Positions 42,072 to 53,800 of a stretch of DNA of 64,000 nucleotides are shown here, one piece after another. The position numbers and the translations under genes are program-made. Location of the stretch: assembly GCF_028858725.1 (NCBI RefSeq), contig NC_084790.1, positions 5,462,001 to 5,526,000 of the forward strand. Reading direction: 5' to 3'. Under the pieces are notes generated by a model, which saw only the letters and a list, made by a program, of their open reading frames with translations, did not search any database and was not told where the DNA came from. The stretch's first letter is position 1. The number at the start of each line of letters is the position of its first letter. The stretch is from Colius striatus (lineage: Eukaryota; Chordata; Aves; Coliiformes; Coliidae).

Positions 42072-45000
42072 TTTAAGACCATCACTCTGCAGGGCAGCGT
42101 GTTGCTGAAGGCAGCGCTTCGGGCTTACCGGGATGCTCTCCTGGCTGCAAACCACAAAGAAGGGGGAGGTTTGGTTAATGACTTGAGCTTTCCCCCAACA
42201 CAGCACCGTGTGTCAGTGCACAGCTGGGCTCTATGTCCTGCAGCCAGCTCCCAAGCTCAGGACCTTTCGTACCAGGAATGGAGGAATTAAAGGAGTCTCT
42301 GGGGAACGGGGCAGAACCCCTTTAATGCTTCTGATCCCTCTTAATTCCTTCCTGAGTGCCCACGCTTTGCCACATGGGAAAGCAGCCAGCAGAATGGCTC
42401 AGCAATAAAGCCCAGGCAACACATGCCAAAATTGCCCCGATTTTCTTCCAGTCTGATTAGTTTGGGGCGTTTCTTTTAACGGACTAATTGCTCTGGAATG
42501 AACATGGTGCCCAGGCGGTGTGGGGAGGACGTGCCAGTCTGCTTCCCTGGAGAAAAGGCAGCGCCCAGGCTACGTCTCCTGAATTTTGCCAACCTCGCGT
42601 GGTCCCCAGCACTTAAACCAGAGTGATGAGACACCACCAAAAACCAGCCTCGTAGCCAAACCTGTCTGGAAACTCAGCTGGATGTTCAGTGGGAGGAATC
42701 ACACACCCAGACATGGGCAATTTTAACTGGGCACCAGGAGCTTGGCTTAGCTGGGGCTAGGAGAATTTCAATGACTTTTTTTGTTGTTGTTGTCATCAGT
42801 ATGGAAGAATTTTTCAGCTGAAGGTGATTTGTTGGGGGATTTGTCTGGTTTGAAGCCCGGCATTAATCTATTTTGGGCACAAACGCCATTCATGACTCTG
42901 CTAAAATAACAAACCACAACCAAGGTGGCACAGTGCAAAAGGGAGTGGGCACACAAAATTCAGCCCTGGGTTGAGATCCTCTACAAAGCAACTGTTTGTG
43001 GAACCTTCCGACCAAACGCCACTTACTTCTTTGTAGAAGCACCCATAAAAAAAGCTGATGTTTATTTATAGACATCACTTGAAGCCAAAATAATGCCCCA
43101 GGCAGTCTGTGGGTGGGATTAGCCACCAGGATTTTCAGGTCCAAACCACGAGGAACAGGAAAAAAAACCAACCAAGTTTAAACATGAAAGAGTAGCTGTA
43201 ATTTTTGTCACTATGTTCTAAAAGAGCTGCCAGCGGTCAGGAAAGAATTTGGGTCTAAGCCTTCAAGCAGCAGCACAGGGAAGGAGCCTTGGAAGAGCTG
43301 GTTAACTCTATGGACACTGTTACAGGCAGCTGTAGGGGATACAAGGAGGTAATCCACCACAAAAGAGCTCTTCTGGGTTCAAGGTTTTTGCATTTTGCAA
43401 AGCAGGAAGGGCTGACAGCACACATGGATTTCGGGTAGATGAGATCACAGACCTGAAGAGCAACCTCCATGGAATCTACAATCCCTTTGGTGCTTTTCAG
43501 ACAAGGGTCCCCAAACAGCTTCCATCTTGACACCTCTCCTGAATTAACATTTTGTTACACATACAGAAATGAACCATGAGCTGAGGAATGGTCTCTTCTG
43601 GCTAATTTTAGCTCTGCCTCCTCTGAGAGTTGACCAGAGCAAAGTCAGAAGCAGTATCAGGCACCACATTGATTTACTCTCACAGGAACTCCCTGCAGCT
43701 CTTGCCTCCTCTCCTCACCTCCCCGGCATCACTTTGCTCTCCCTGAAGCACAGAGGGCACAACAGCCCCAGCAGCGATAACTCCAACCTCTCCCAAGAGC
43801 TGGAAAACAAAATTAGCTCTACCAGGCTCCTTGCCCCAGTGTCCCCAGTATCACCAGCACGGCTCCACACAGCCTCCCCCAGCCCAGGGCTCCGAGCCAA
43901 GTGCCCTGATGGCAACTGCCCAGAGGTGGGTGGTGGGGGAGGAAATCTGATGGGATTTCTGAGGAAAAGGATAAACAAACCCACATGAAGTCAGCTCAGG
44001 CAACTGCTGCCCCCGTCTATGGGCAGGAGGTTGGAGCATCCCTACCACCTTCTGCAAGAGCTGCCTGGCTGTCCCCAGTGCTGCATTGCTTTTGTGCAAA
44101 GGAGAATTAAAAATCTAAGCCAGCCATACTTAGTGAATAGAAATCCAGGATGGGACTTCTCACTGCTGCCTCCGGGGGCTGTTGGGCAAATTACATCCTT
44201 TGCCCATGAGCTGTCTTCCCCATACAACAGAGATACCGCCCTTAGGAGGAACTCTTAATAAACCAGTGCTCATCCTGTCCAGCTAAAGAGACACAGGCTG
44301 AGCTGTGGGGTTTGGCAGGAGCCACCTCAAACCCTGAGTGTCCCGTGGAGGAAGGGAGCAGAGATGGGGAAAAAACAACAGCCCAACTTTGCAAATCTTC
44401 CGGCCCTAAATTACCCGGCGGCGGTGCCTGTGGGCACACGGCTGTTGGCGTGGGATGGAGCAGCCGGCTCCATCCGGCGTGGGGAGAAGCGAAATCCCCG
44501 CAGGACCGTGTCACCCCTCCCGGCGGAGCTATTTCTGCGCCTGGGTGACTCACACCCGCTTCAGGGAGGGAGCGCGGCGAAAGGGACTCCCTCCAAAATA
44601 AAAGCAAAGCGGCCGCGCTCCCCGACGTTATGCAAAGCCTGAATGTCGAAACAGAAAATAAGACAGATATTTGTTCATTAATTGAGTCAAAGCTTTCACA
44701 AACTGAACTTAGGATGAGACCTGATAACAGCAGCGATCTGCTGGCCTTTATCCCCAAAACCTGGATGTTTTCTTGCCCTCTGACAACAGCTCCAGCTGTC
44801 CCCGGGGTCCTTCTACCCCACAGAGATCCTGGAGGTTGCAGCCCAGCGACACTCCCTGCCCTTCTTATCTCTGCAAGTCCTCTCCTCTGCGTGTCCCCGC
44901 AGCCCTCTGTACCGCCCTGGGACTTGGGGCTTAATCCAGCACTGGGTTCGGCACAGGACGAGCTGCACAGAGGGGAGCTGCGCCGTGCCCCCCCGCTCCG

Positions 45001-45479
45001 CCGCGGGATCGGGTCCCGCGCACCCGAGCGAGCACGGACGGGGATCAGCACCCAATTCAGAGCTGGGAGCCTCAAAAATCGAGAGGACACGGAGGCATTT
45101 CCAATTGCAGGCAAAGTCTCTGGGCTGGTTTGAATTGCTCAGCACGCTCTGCTCTTGCCTATTTTTAACATTTTTAACCTTACAAAAAAAAAGTTTCTAG
45201 TGTGCACAACATGTTTGTTTTTCTTTTAATTTGAACTCAAAAGCCAATCACTGACCTTTGGCAAACTCATTTGTCCACCCCCCCCAGGGCAGTATTAAAG
45301 GCAAAATGAGAGAACAGAGTCCTGCTGTCAGGGAAAGGAAACCCTTTCTCTGTGGCACCATCAGGCACATCATTGGGATCATAAAACGATTTAACCACTC
45401 CTGGAATAAAACCTGTCCCGTTCCCATCCCTGGCTGTGCACACAGCTCCCGAAGCAGAAGCATAATAACTGAACACCGA
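42072..45479. other. PHOSPHO1 upstream region
   Basis: No recognised coding exon. It should contain PHOSPHO1 5' noncoding exon(s) and regulatory DNA. An AP-1 consensus, TGACTCA (around 44546), and an octamer-like TATGCAAA (around 44629) are visible but untested. The long frames at 44242-45133 on both strands look like GC-driven noise. Confidence 0.4.
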
Positions 45480-46990
45480 GGAGCAGAGGTCGGAGCGGTG
45501 TCACAACCAGCCCTGCACCTTCCCTGCGCCCAGGAGCCACCTCACCCGTTCTTGTCCTCCTCCTTCACCCGAAATCCCCCGTGCAGAGGTGAGCAGGGTT
45601 GGGCTCACCCTTCCCGGGGCTGGGGCTCAGCCTCTCCGCCCGCCTCCGGTCACCTCGGGTTATGGGACGGTCCTTTTTTCTCTATGGTGTTTATTTTCCC
45701 TGCCGCCTGCCAGGAAGCCGCGGCGTTCCCGCAGCCGAGGGCTCCTGCTGCAGCCGTCTGGGGCCGGAGCGCTCTGCTCTGCAATAAAACCACACCGAAA
45801 CAGGTGGTTTCGGCCCCAAAAGGTTGCGGTTGGCAGGCGGTTGGTGCCGGATTGGGATTCCAAAAGCAGATCCCGGATCCCGGGTGGCGGTGCCGATGTT
45901 GGACCCACCGCTGGGCACACGCATCCCGCGGCCTCTCGCCCTCCGGGGCAGCGGCGCCGGTGGCAGCTCGCTGCGGCCGGTGGGGCCGCGACTGGCAGCG
46001 GCTGCTACTCCGGCTCCGGCTCGCCGCAGCCCGCTGCCCGGGGACCGCTGCCGACTCACGCACGGCCGCCCTCCCCCGGGTGCCCCCGGTACCGGTGACA
46101 GCCGCAACAGGGCTGACTCATGCACGGTCCGTGCTTCGAGACTCCTTGCCCACTCGGAATCTCCCGGTATTACCACCAGCAGCACCGGTTCTCCGAGAGC
46201 CCAACCGGGTTGTGGACCTTGCCGTGTCAGCAAGGGCCGCCCGGGTCCTCGCAAGGTCCTACCGGATCGGCACCTCCCGGTACCGGCACCGGCCGCCCCT
46301 AGCAGCGGAGACTCCCGCCGAGCGGGCACTCCCGGTACCGGCACCAGCCGAGGCGACACCCGCTGCGCCGGCCCTCGGAGCCTTCTGCCGGGTTGGCACC
46401 TCCCGGTACCGGTCACCCTGCTGCAGACTCACGCCTGCTCAGCCCCCGGAGCCTCCTTACCGGGTCGGAACCTCCCGGCAGCGCCCAGTTCGCGCCGGTG
46501 CCGCTGGGTGCGCAGGCGGCCCGGTGTCTCGGCCGGGAGCGAGGCCAGGCACCGGCGGCTCGGGAGGGCGGCGCGGCGGGTGCGCGGTCCGGTGCGGCGG
46601 GGCCGGCGCCGCTGCCGGGGCTGCCGCGAGCGCGGCCCCTTTAAAGCGACGCAACAGCAGGCGGCGCGCGGCCCCGCCGCAGCCCGTGACGTCACCGCCC
46701 GCGCAGCCAATGGCAGCCGCGTAGCCGCGGGGGGCGGTACCCGACAGAGCCCCGCCCCCCCCCCCCCCCCGCCACGCCCCTCCGGCGGCCGCAGGGTCCT
46801 GCCGCCCGCCCGGCCCCGGCGCCGCTCTGCTCCCTGCGGTTGCGAAATCGCCAACAAGCGTGAAAACACCGAGGAGCAGCCCTGGAGACAGTGTAGAGGG
46901 GGTGGGTGACGGGGAGCGGCCGGTGCCAGCCCCGCCGCTCCCGCTCCGGGGAATGGAGGCTGACCGGGCACCCGCCGGACCCCAAGCCGA
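45480..46990. promoter_or_regulatory. CpG island with degenerate GGTACC repeats
   Basis: About 1.5 kb of very GC- and CpG-rich DNA. Between 46080 and 46490 the motif CTCCCGGTACCGGCACC recurs imperfectly (near 46087, 46276, 46330, 46401), often after a GGGTCGGNACCT-like element, suggesting a decayed minisatellite. A poly-C run of 18 lies near 46756-46774. It is probably the promoter of PHOSPHO1's upstream exon or of a noncoding transcript; the direction is unknown. Confidence 0.55.
46687..46711. promoter_or_regulatory. CRE (TGACGTCA) and CCAAT box
   Basis: A perfect palindromic CRE at 46687-46694 and a CCAAT box at 46707-46711 lie 13 nt apart inside the CpG island, a common core-promoter arrangement. 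Target gene not determined. Confidence 0.55.
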
Positions 46991-48321
46991 GCTGCTGCCC
47001 CCCAGCCGGGGGGGGAGGTGGGGGGGTGGAAGCGGGCAGCCGAGGCTAATTTTAGGTGTTGGCTCTGCCCCGAGCCGGGGAATTGCAGGGTGCCCGACCA
47101 GCCACAGCAGCCGGGCAGCGCTGGCACGGCACGTCCACACCCCAAAATACCCTCCTCGGCTCCGAGGGGGAGGAGGTTCGTGGTATCTCGGGTTTTGCAG
47201 GGTCTAATTTGTGCTGCAGACGCCTGCGATAAAAAAAACAAACCTGGCCCGCTGCTGAAAGGCTGGAGAGAGAGAGTGTGGGCAGGGAGGGGCGGCAACA
47301 GCACAGCCGTAGAAACACATAGTTAGAGGGAGCACCCGAGGTTGGGGTTTGTCCTGCTTTTTAATTTAAAATATCTAAGAATAGAACACAAAACTCAAAA
47401 GGTTTTCCACCCTCTCTGCGGCCTGGACAAGGGCTGCCCACCCCTGGGCAGTGCCACGTTTCCCCAGTGCTCAGGTCCTACACCCCAAAGCTCTACAGTT
47501 TCTCCATTTTGACAAAATCCAGCTCCAGCCCCAGCTCAGAGCAGAGCTTGGGGCATTTCCACAGCCATTCTGAGCCTCCTCTCAGCACTCCTTGCTCCCA
47601 GGTGCTAAAGGACAACGACCTCACCAGAGTGCTGGCACCAGCCTCTCCTCAGAACCAGCCTTGGTTAGCAAAGAAATACTTTCTCATCTCTTTAGTTTGA
47701 GCCATTCTGACTTTGTGACACAGACACCTTGCTCCTCTGCACAATGTCAGGGCTGCTGTTCCCCCCCTTTCACGTTGCCCCTTTGGAGTTACACCAGCTT
47801 GTCCTGACACAGGAGACATGTTCAAGCCCTTTGTCTGTGGGTACAAGGCAAGCGGGAAACTCAAAAGGGCAAATTCTCCACTGCCTTTTGTCTCCTTCCC
47901 ACTGACAGGCAGTGGGACAAAGATCGTTCCAGAAACACTACAGATGGAGGAGTGTGGCAAGGGTGAGCCTACATCCCAGTGATTTTCCACTGTGAAGAAC
48001 CCCGGAGAGCAAGTGAGGACAGTGCTTTCTGCACGGGGCTGACCCAGCTGCTGGCAGCGCTTAACAAGCAGCAAACCCTCTCACAACACCCAGCCTCCCC
48101 ACGCCACAGGCACACTGACATGCTCCTCTTCAAGTTTGGCCTCCTGGCTTTTCAACCACCAAATGGACTGTGTCAACAGACAACCAGCCTTAAGTCCACA
48201 ATGCCCACATAGCCACTGGCTCGCTGTGCCGTCCCCAACTTTCCATCCTGCAGAATACATGAGGAGTTCAGTAGCCTGCATGAAATAAACCTGGCCACCT
48301 GTGTCAGACCTGCTTGCCACG
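46991..48321. other. Intergenic sequence upstream of the provirus
   Basis: Unique sequence without recognised gene. A minus-strand ATTAAA (plus TTTAAT, near 47362) in an AT-rich patch could end a minus-strand transcript, but I see no coding exon to go with it. Confidence 0.35.
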
Positions 48322-48326
48322 GTGCA
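48322..48326. repeat. 5-bp target site duplication (GTGCA)
   Basis: GTGCA directly precedes the 5' LTR and is repeated at 57369-57373 directly after the 3' LTR. This shows an integrase-mediated insertion that has not been rearranged since. Confidence 0.93.
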
Positions 48327-48816
48327 TGTAATGGGTGATGGTCAAAATTGTTATTGTTGAGCAAATCGAGTGGGATTCAGTTGTGTTGTGCATGTTGTTG
48401 TGAGCAATGACTGTGTTTGTGTAAGTTTGATTATGTTTTGTGGAACCTTGTAATAGTAGTTAAGTGGTTAAGCCAACACCTGGTCAGCGCTCGGAAGGTA
48501 CAACAAAATAGCGAAACTTCAAAGGCAGGAACACCCAGCAACATTTTTCACCCATCTGGAGCTGGTAGGTGAGCAAGGACGGTGCGTGGACACTGTCGAC
48601 TGACCAACCAGAGACCTATTCATCGGAGTGTCCCAGCCCATGAAGGGGGGGATAACATATATAAGGACATATGAAAAGTTGCACGGTGTGCCGTGGCAGA
48701 ACTGTTGGACTTCCCCCGGTCACCCAGCGCTGTTTGCCCTTTTATCGCTTGCTACAATTGGTTTAATAAAGTTCTGTTTGGTTAAGAAAGCTTTAGAGGC
48801 TGATTCCTCTATAACA
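48327..48816 (+). repeat. 5' LTR
   Basis: This 490-bp LTR starts TGTAATGGG and ends CTATAACA. TATA box TATATAA at 48658-48664 and poly(A) signal AATAAA at 48765-48770. The U3 contains repeated GTTGT motifs. It is 96.9% identical to the 3' LTR, with no length difference. Confidence 0.96.
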
Positions 48817-48819
48817 ATT

Positions 48820-48837
48820 TGGTGCCATGACTCGGAT
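48820..48837 (+). other. Primer binding site, tRNA-His type
   Basis: TGGTGCCATGACTCGGAT begins 3 nt after the 5' LTR. It complements the 3' end of vertebrate tRNA-His (…GAGTCACGGCA plus CCA) at all but one position (A instead of G at the eighth base). Confidence 0.85.
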
Positions 48838-48907
48838 TCTCGGACTTCGGCGGAGGACCCTCGCACATCGGGACGGCGTGCCTCGTCTTTTTTTTGACGA
48901 TCCCGGG

Positions 48908-48913
48908 GTGAGT
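48908..48913 (+). promoter_or_regulatory. Candidate retroviral 5' splice donor
   Basis: CGGG|GTGAGT at 48908 matches the donor consensus and lies in the leader upstream of gag, where the donor for spliced env mRNA is expected. Five GGGTAAG motifs further down compete for this role. Confidence 0.45.
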
Positions 48914-49009
48914 TGGGGACTCCTCAAGGCCCTTGAATTCCAAACCCTAAATTTTCGATAATTGGGCAAAGAATTGAACCCCGTAAACTTTGTGCACGAA
49001 GAACCGGAC

Positions 49010-49205
49010 GAAGACCCCAGGGAGGGTAAGGATTCCGTTCAGAACTGGATGAAGACCCCAGGGAGGGTAAGGATTCCGTTCAGAACTGGATGAAGACCCC
49101 AGGGAGGGTAAGGATTCCGTTCAGAACTGGATGAAGACCCCAGGGAGGGTAAGCGATTCCGTTCAGAACTGGACGAAGACCCCAGGGAGGGTAAGGATTC
49201 CGTTC
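49010..49205 (+). repeat. 41-bp tandem repeat in the proviral leader (4.8 copies)
   Basis: Units begin with GAAGACCCCAGGGAGGGTAA at 49010, 49051, 49092, 49133 and 49175. The period is 41 bp, with one single-base insertion in the fourth unit. Each copy holds AGGG|GTAAG-like donor sequence (GT at 49026, 49067, 49108, 49149, 49191). It lies between the primer site and gag, in the place of packaging and leader signals. A (GT)n run follows at 49355-49371. Confidence 0.93.
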
Positions 49206-49389
49206 GGTTGGGGTGGGTTTCCTGGAGTGTGCTTGAGTGAGACGCCCCCCTTGGGGAAGCGAAGCGAGTGTGGACCCTGCCGTGAGGCAGGGCGGGACTC
49301 TCTTGTAATGCGGTTCTCATTGCCCGCGAGGGCGTGAGCCACGAACGAGGGGTGCGTGTGTGTGTGTGTGTTAGAAGGCACTCCAGAAG

Positions 49390-50886
49390 ATGGGACAGAA
49401 GAAGAGCAAGCCTTCTGATCTCATGGGGAAGGGACCCAAGGAGAGGTTACTGGATATTCCCCAAGATTCCCCATTGGGCCTTATGCTCAGGAATTGGGAA
49501 GGTGCGCCTTGCACAAGAAACAAAAGTAGGGAAAAGATGGTTTATTATTGCATGTATGTCTGGGGAAACCAGCAGATTAGACCAGATCACTTGTGTTGGC
49601 CAAGTTTTGGGTCATATGAGAATTGGATTTGTCAGGCTCTAAACCTTTACGTAAATGATAAGGAGCCCTTTAATTCTGAGGAGAGCGAGTATGCGCGTTG
49701 TTGGCTATCTTATGCTACTCGTGCTGGGATTTTCGCTTTAGGTGAAAATAAATCTGGCCGTAAGAAGAGGGTCCCTGAGGAACCTCCACCCCCTCCCCCT
49801 CCCTATGATCCCCCGCTGGTAGAAAATCCAAGACCCTCCTCTCCCCCTGTGCCTTCGGCCCCTGAGGAGGATCTCGATTCTTCGGGGACATTTGGAGGGA
49901 CCCGAAGACTCACGAGGAGTCGGGCTAGACAGCAAATAACATCAGAAATGGGGCTACAAACATCATCAAAAACAGGGCTATACCCACTAAGAGAAATAGC
50001 GATGGGAGGCCCACAACCCGGGATGGGATTTGTGTCAGTGCCTTTAAACTCGGGGGATGTAAGAGAGTTTAAGAAGGAAATGGGGAGTTTGTTAGAGGAT
50101 CCCTTAGGAGTTTCGGAAAGGATAGACCAGTTTCTAGGACCTACCCTATATACCTGGGATGAACTGCAAGCTATTTTAGGGATACTATTTACCGCGGAAG
50201 AGCGGGAGATGATCCGAAGGGCTGGGCTGAGAGTCTGGGACCAGCAACACCAACAGGGGCCCAGTGCTGACATTAAGTGGCCCTAGCAGTGCCCTAATTG
50301 GGATAATCAAAACCCGGAACACAGGGGCCATATGGGAGATCTCCGCACTATAGTCGTACAGGGGATTAAGGAATCGGTTCCTCGAGGGCAGAACATAAAT
50401 AAAGCCTTTAATGAACAACAAAAGAAAGATGAGACTCCCACAGAATGGTTAGAAAGGTTAAGAAAGAGCTTGCAGCTTTACTCTGGGATAGACCCTATGA
50501 CACCGGTCGGGCAAGCCCTTCTAAAAACTCAGTTTGTGGCAAAGTCATGGCCGGATATTAGAAAGAAGTTAGAAAAGTTGGAAGATTGGCAGGAGAAAGG
50601 GTTGGGCGAGTTGCTAAGGGAAGCGCAGAGGGTTTATGTGAGGAGGGAGGAAGAGACCCAGAAGAGACAAGCTAAAATTTTAGTAGCGGCAGTTCGAGAA
50701 GGACGGAGGACGGCTCCGCAGAAGGGAGGGCCACCACGCATAGGTGGGAACGGGCCACCTCAGGGAAGCCAAGTCGGACCGAAGGATTCAAGAGAAACAG
50801 AATGTTTTTACTGCCAGAGGAAGGGACATATGCGTAAGAATTGTAGGAAACGTATACAGGATGAAAAGAGGTATCACGTGGAATAG
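49390..50886 (+). pseudogene. gag: Proviral gag (one premature UAG)
   Basis: This is the structural polyprotein forming the virus core. The ATG at 49390 gives MGQKKSK, with Gly2 as likely myristoylation site for membrane targeting. A matrix-like domain is followed by a proline run with PPPY (residues 136-139), the ESCRT-recruiting late motif. A capsid-like domain follows, then a basic nucleocapsid with one CCHC knuckle (Cys 50803, Cys 50812, His 50827, Cys 50842). One CCHC is the gammaretroviral pattern. The frame is interrupted by UAG at 50284-50286 within the capsid region, after 298 codons; the same frame continues past it to the gag-terminal UAG at 50884-50886. No other lesion was seen in this frame. 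Confidence 0.92.
50884..50886 (+). promoter_or_regulatory. gag-pol UAG, candidate readthrough site
   Basis: gag ends with UAG followed by GGGGTGTCAGGGG, and pol continues in the same frame. Gammaretroviruses make Gag-Pol by suppressing a UAG in a G-rich pseudoknot context. The sequence fits that mechanism, but I have not folded the RNA. Confidence 0.75.
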
Positions 50887-53800
50887 GGGTGTCAGGGGCT
50901 CCATTTGCTGGGGACCTTTAAAACAACGGAGCCCTTGATAAAATTGAAGTTAGGTCCTCAGCGTCAGGAAATGGAATTCCTGGTGGATTCGGGGGCAGAA
51001 AGATCTACTGTCCAAACTGTGCCCCGGGGATGCACCCCCTCCTCGGAGAAAATACAAGTAATAGGAGCAAAAGGAGAACCCTTTTTTGTACCCGTAATTA
51101 AAAGAGTAAAAATAGAATCCCCATCCAGGATAGGGGAAGGGTCCTTTTTACTAGTACCTGAAGCCAAATATAACTTATTAGGAAGGGATTTAATCGTAGA
51201 ATTAAGAATTAGCTTGGAGGTAAAAGATCAAGAATTGAAAGCGAAACTATACGCTTTAACAACCGAAGACGAAGCTAAGATCAATCCTGAAGTATGGTAC
51301 ACTCCCGTGTCTGTGGGAAAATTAGATATCCCACTGATTACAGTGACAATAACGAATCCAGAGCTACCGATACGTGTTAAACAATACCCTATATCACAGG
51401 ATGGGAGACACGGGCTTCAACCTGTAATTGATCGTTTATTACAACAGGGGCTGCTGGAACCATGCATGTCACCCCATAATACCCCCATATTGCCCGTAAA
51501 GAAATCAGATGGGTCCTATCGTTTGGTGCAAGACCTCCGTGAAGTAAATAAAAGAACGGTAACTAGGTTCCCAGTAGTGGCTAACCCTTATAACCTGATG
51601 AGCCAGTTGTCCCCAGAATTATCCTGGTATAGTGTAATTGACCTAAAGGATGCCTTCTGGGCCTGTCCATTGAGGGAGGAGTGTCGTGACTATTTTGCCT
51701 TTGAGTGGCAGAACCCTGATACCCATCGGAAACAACAACTTAGATGGACGGTTCTTCCACAGGGATTTACTGAATCACCAACCCTCTTTGGACAGGCTCT
51801 GGAACAAGTCCTGGAGGATTTTGAACCGGAACCTGGAGTAATTGTGGTACAATATGTAGATGACCTATTAATAGCAGGGAAAGACCAAGATAGTGTGCAA
51901 AGTACCAGCATTAAGTTATTGAATTTTTTGAGTCTAAAAGGTTTAAAGGTATCAAAATCTAAACTGCAATTTACCGAGGAAGAAGTAAAACATCTAGGGC
52001 ACTGGCTGAGTAAAGGGACTAAGAGACTAGATCCAGAGCGAGTAAACGCTATTCTGTCCCTCCAGCCTCCCAAGAATAAAACGCAAGTGCGACAACTTTT
52101 AGGTCTTTTGGGCTACTGTAGACAATGGATTGAAAATTACAGCAACAAGGTTAAGTTCTTATATCAGAAGCTAGTGGGGGAAGGTCTGATGAAATGGAAT
52201 ACAGAGGATGACGAGCAATTAGAGAATTTAAAAACTGATTTAGTAAATGCCCCAGTATTGAGTCTGGTGGATACCTGGAGGCCTTTCTATCTATTTGTTA
52301 ACACGGAGGGTGGAACGGCCTTCGGGGTCCTAACATAGGAATGGGCAGGTAACAAGAAACCCGTGGGGTATTATTCCAAGTTATTAGATCCAGTTAGTCG
52401 TGGTTGGCCTACTTGTTTACAGGCCATAGTTGCTACTGCCCTCTTAGTCGAAGAAGCTGGGAAAATAACGATGGGAGGAGAATTAAAGGTATACACCCAC
52501 CATAATATACGAGGGGTATTACAGCAGAAAGCTGATAAATGGATTACGGATGCCAGGTTACTGAAATATGAAGGGATCTTATTGCACTCTCCCAAGTTAG
52601 AGCTTGAAACAACTAATTTGCAAAATCCAGCTCAATTTTTGAATGGAGAACCGAGCAAATCTCTTTCCCATGATTGTATCAGGGTAATAGAACATCAAAC
52701 CAAGATAAGGGAAGATTTAGAGGAAGAGGAGTTGTTATGTGGAGAGAAATTGTTCGTAGATGGATCCTCTCGGATAGTGAATGGGAAAAGGAAGTCAGGA
52801 TACGCTATAATAGATGGGAGCAGTTGGACAATTAAAGAATCAGGCCCCCTTAATATAAGTTGGTCGGCACAAGCCTGCGAACTATTCGCAGTATTGAGGG
52901 CATTACAGTTGTTAAAAGATAAGAGAGGAACAATATTTACGGATTCTAAACATGCATTTGGGGTAGTTCACACCTTCGGAAAAAATTGGGAAGAGAGGGG
53001 CCTAATGAATTCTCAAGGTAAGGGATTAATACATGAGACCTTAATAAAGCAAACTTTGGAGGCATTAAGAGGGCCCAAACAAATTGCGGTAGTTTATGTA
53101 AAGGGCCATCGAAAGGCAACCTCCACACAAATAAGAGGGAACAGTTTAGCAGACGAGGAAGCTAAGAAAGCTGCGTTACTGATAAAAGCAATTGAACAAG
53201 ATCCTGTACAAACTAAGTATGCTATGAAATTCACAAATCAGGAAAAAGGAAAATTGGAGCAAATGGGAGTAGTTGAACGAGAAGGAAAGTGGTGGTTACC
53301 TGATGAGAGAGAAATGCTCCCGAAAGGAGAAGCTTGCCGAGTTTTGAGAGAGTTTCATAGGCAAACTCATTGGGGAGTGCAGGCTCTAGTAGATCAATTT
53401 GCCAATAAATATATGACCCTGGGGGTGTATGATCTAGCAAAAAGAATTGTTGGAGAATGTTTAACATGTCAAAGGATAAATAAACAGCACCTTAGGGAAA
53501 GAGTCCCTGGGGGGAGGCAACTAGCCAAGAAGCCATTCGAAAGGATTCAGGTAGACTTTATGGAGTTACCGAAGGTAGGCAGATACAAGTATCTCCTAGT
53601 TTTTGTAGATCATCTAACTCACTTTGTAGAGGCCTTCCCGGTAGCTCGGGCCACTGCAAGGACGGTAGTAAAAATATTATTAGAACATATCATACCTAGA
53701 TATGGAGTCATGTCAGCTATCGATTCGGACAGAGGGCCTCATTTTACTTCCAAAATAATTCAAGAAACATTAGAAGCTCTGGGAACTAAATGGGAGTATC

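Noticed and set aside
45258-46909. ORFs of 488 and 361 codons on + and 291 on - in the CpG island
   Set aside because: Extreme GC content removes stop codons. No recognised domain, and codon positions show no gene-like pattern.
50284-50286. UAG in gag as a second programmed readthrough site
   Set aside because: It falls inside the capsid region and its 3' context (CAGTGC) lacks the G-rich stretch seen at 50884. A simple inactivating change is more likely, though the all-amber pattern is reported above.
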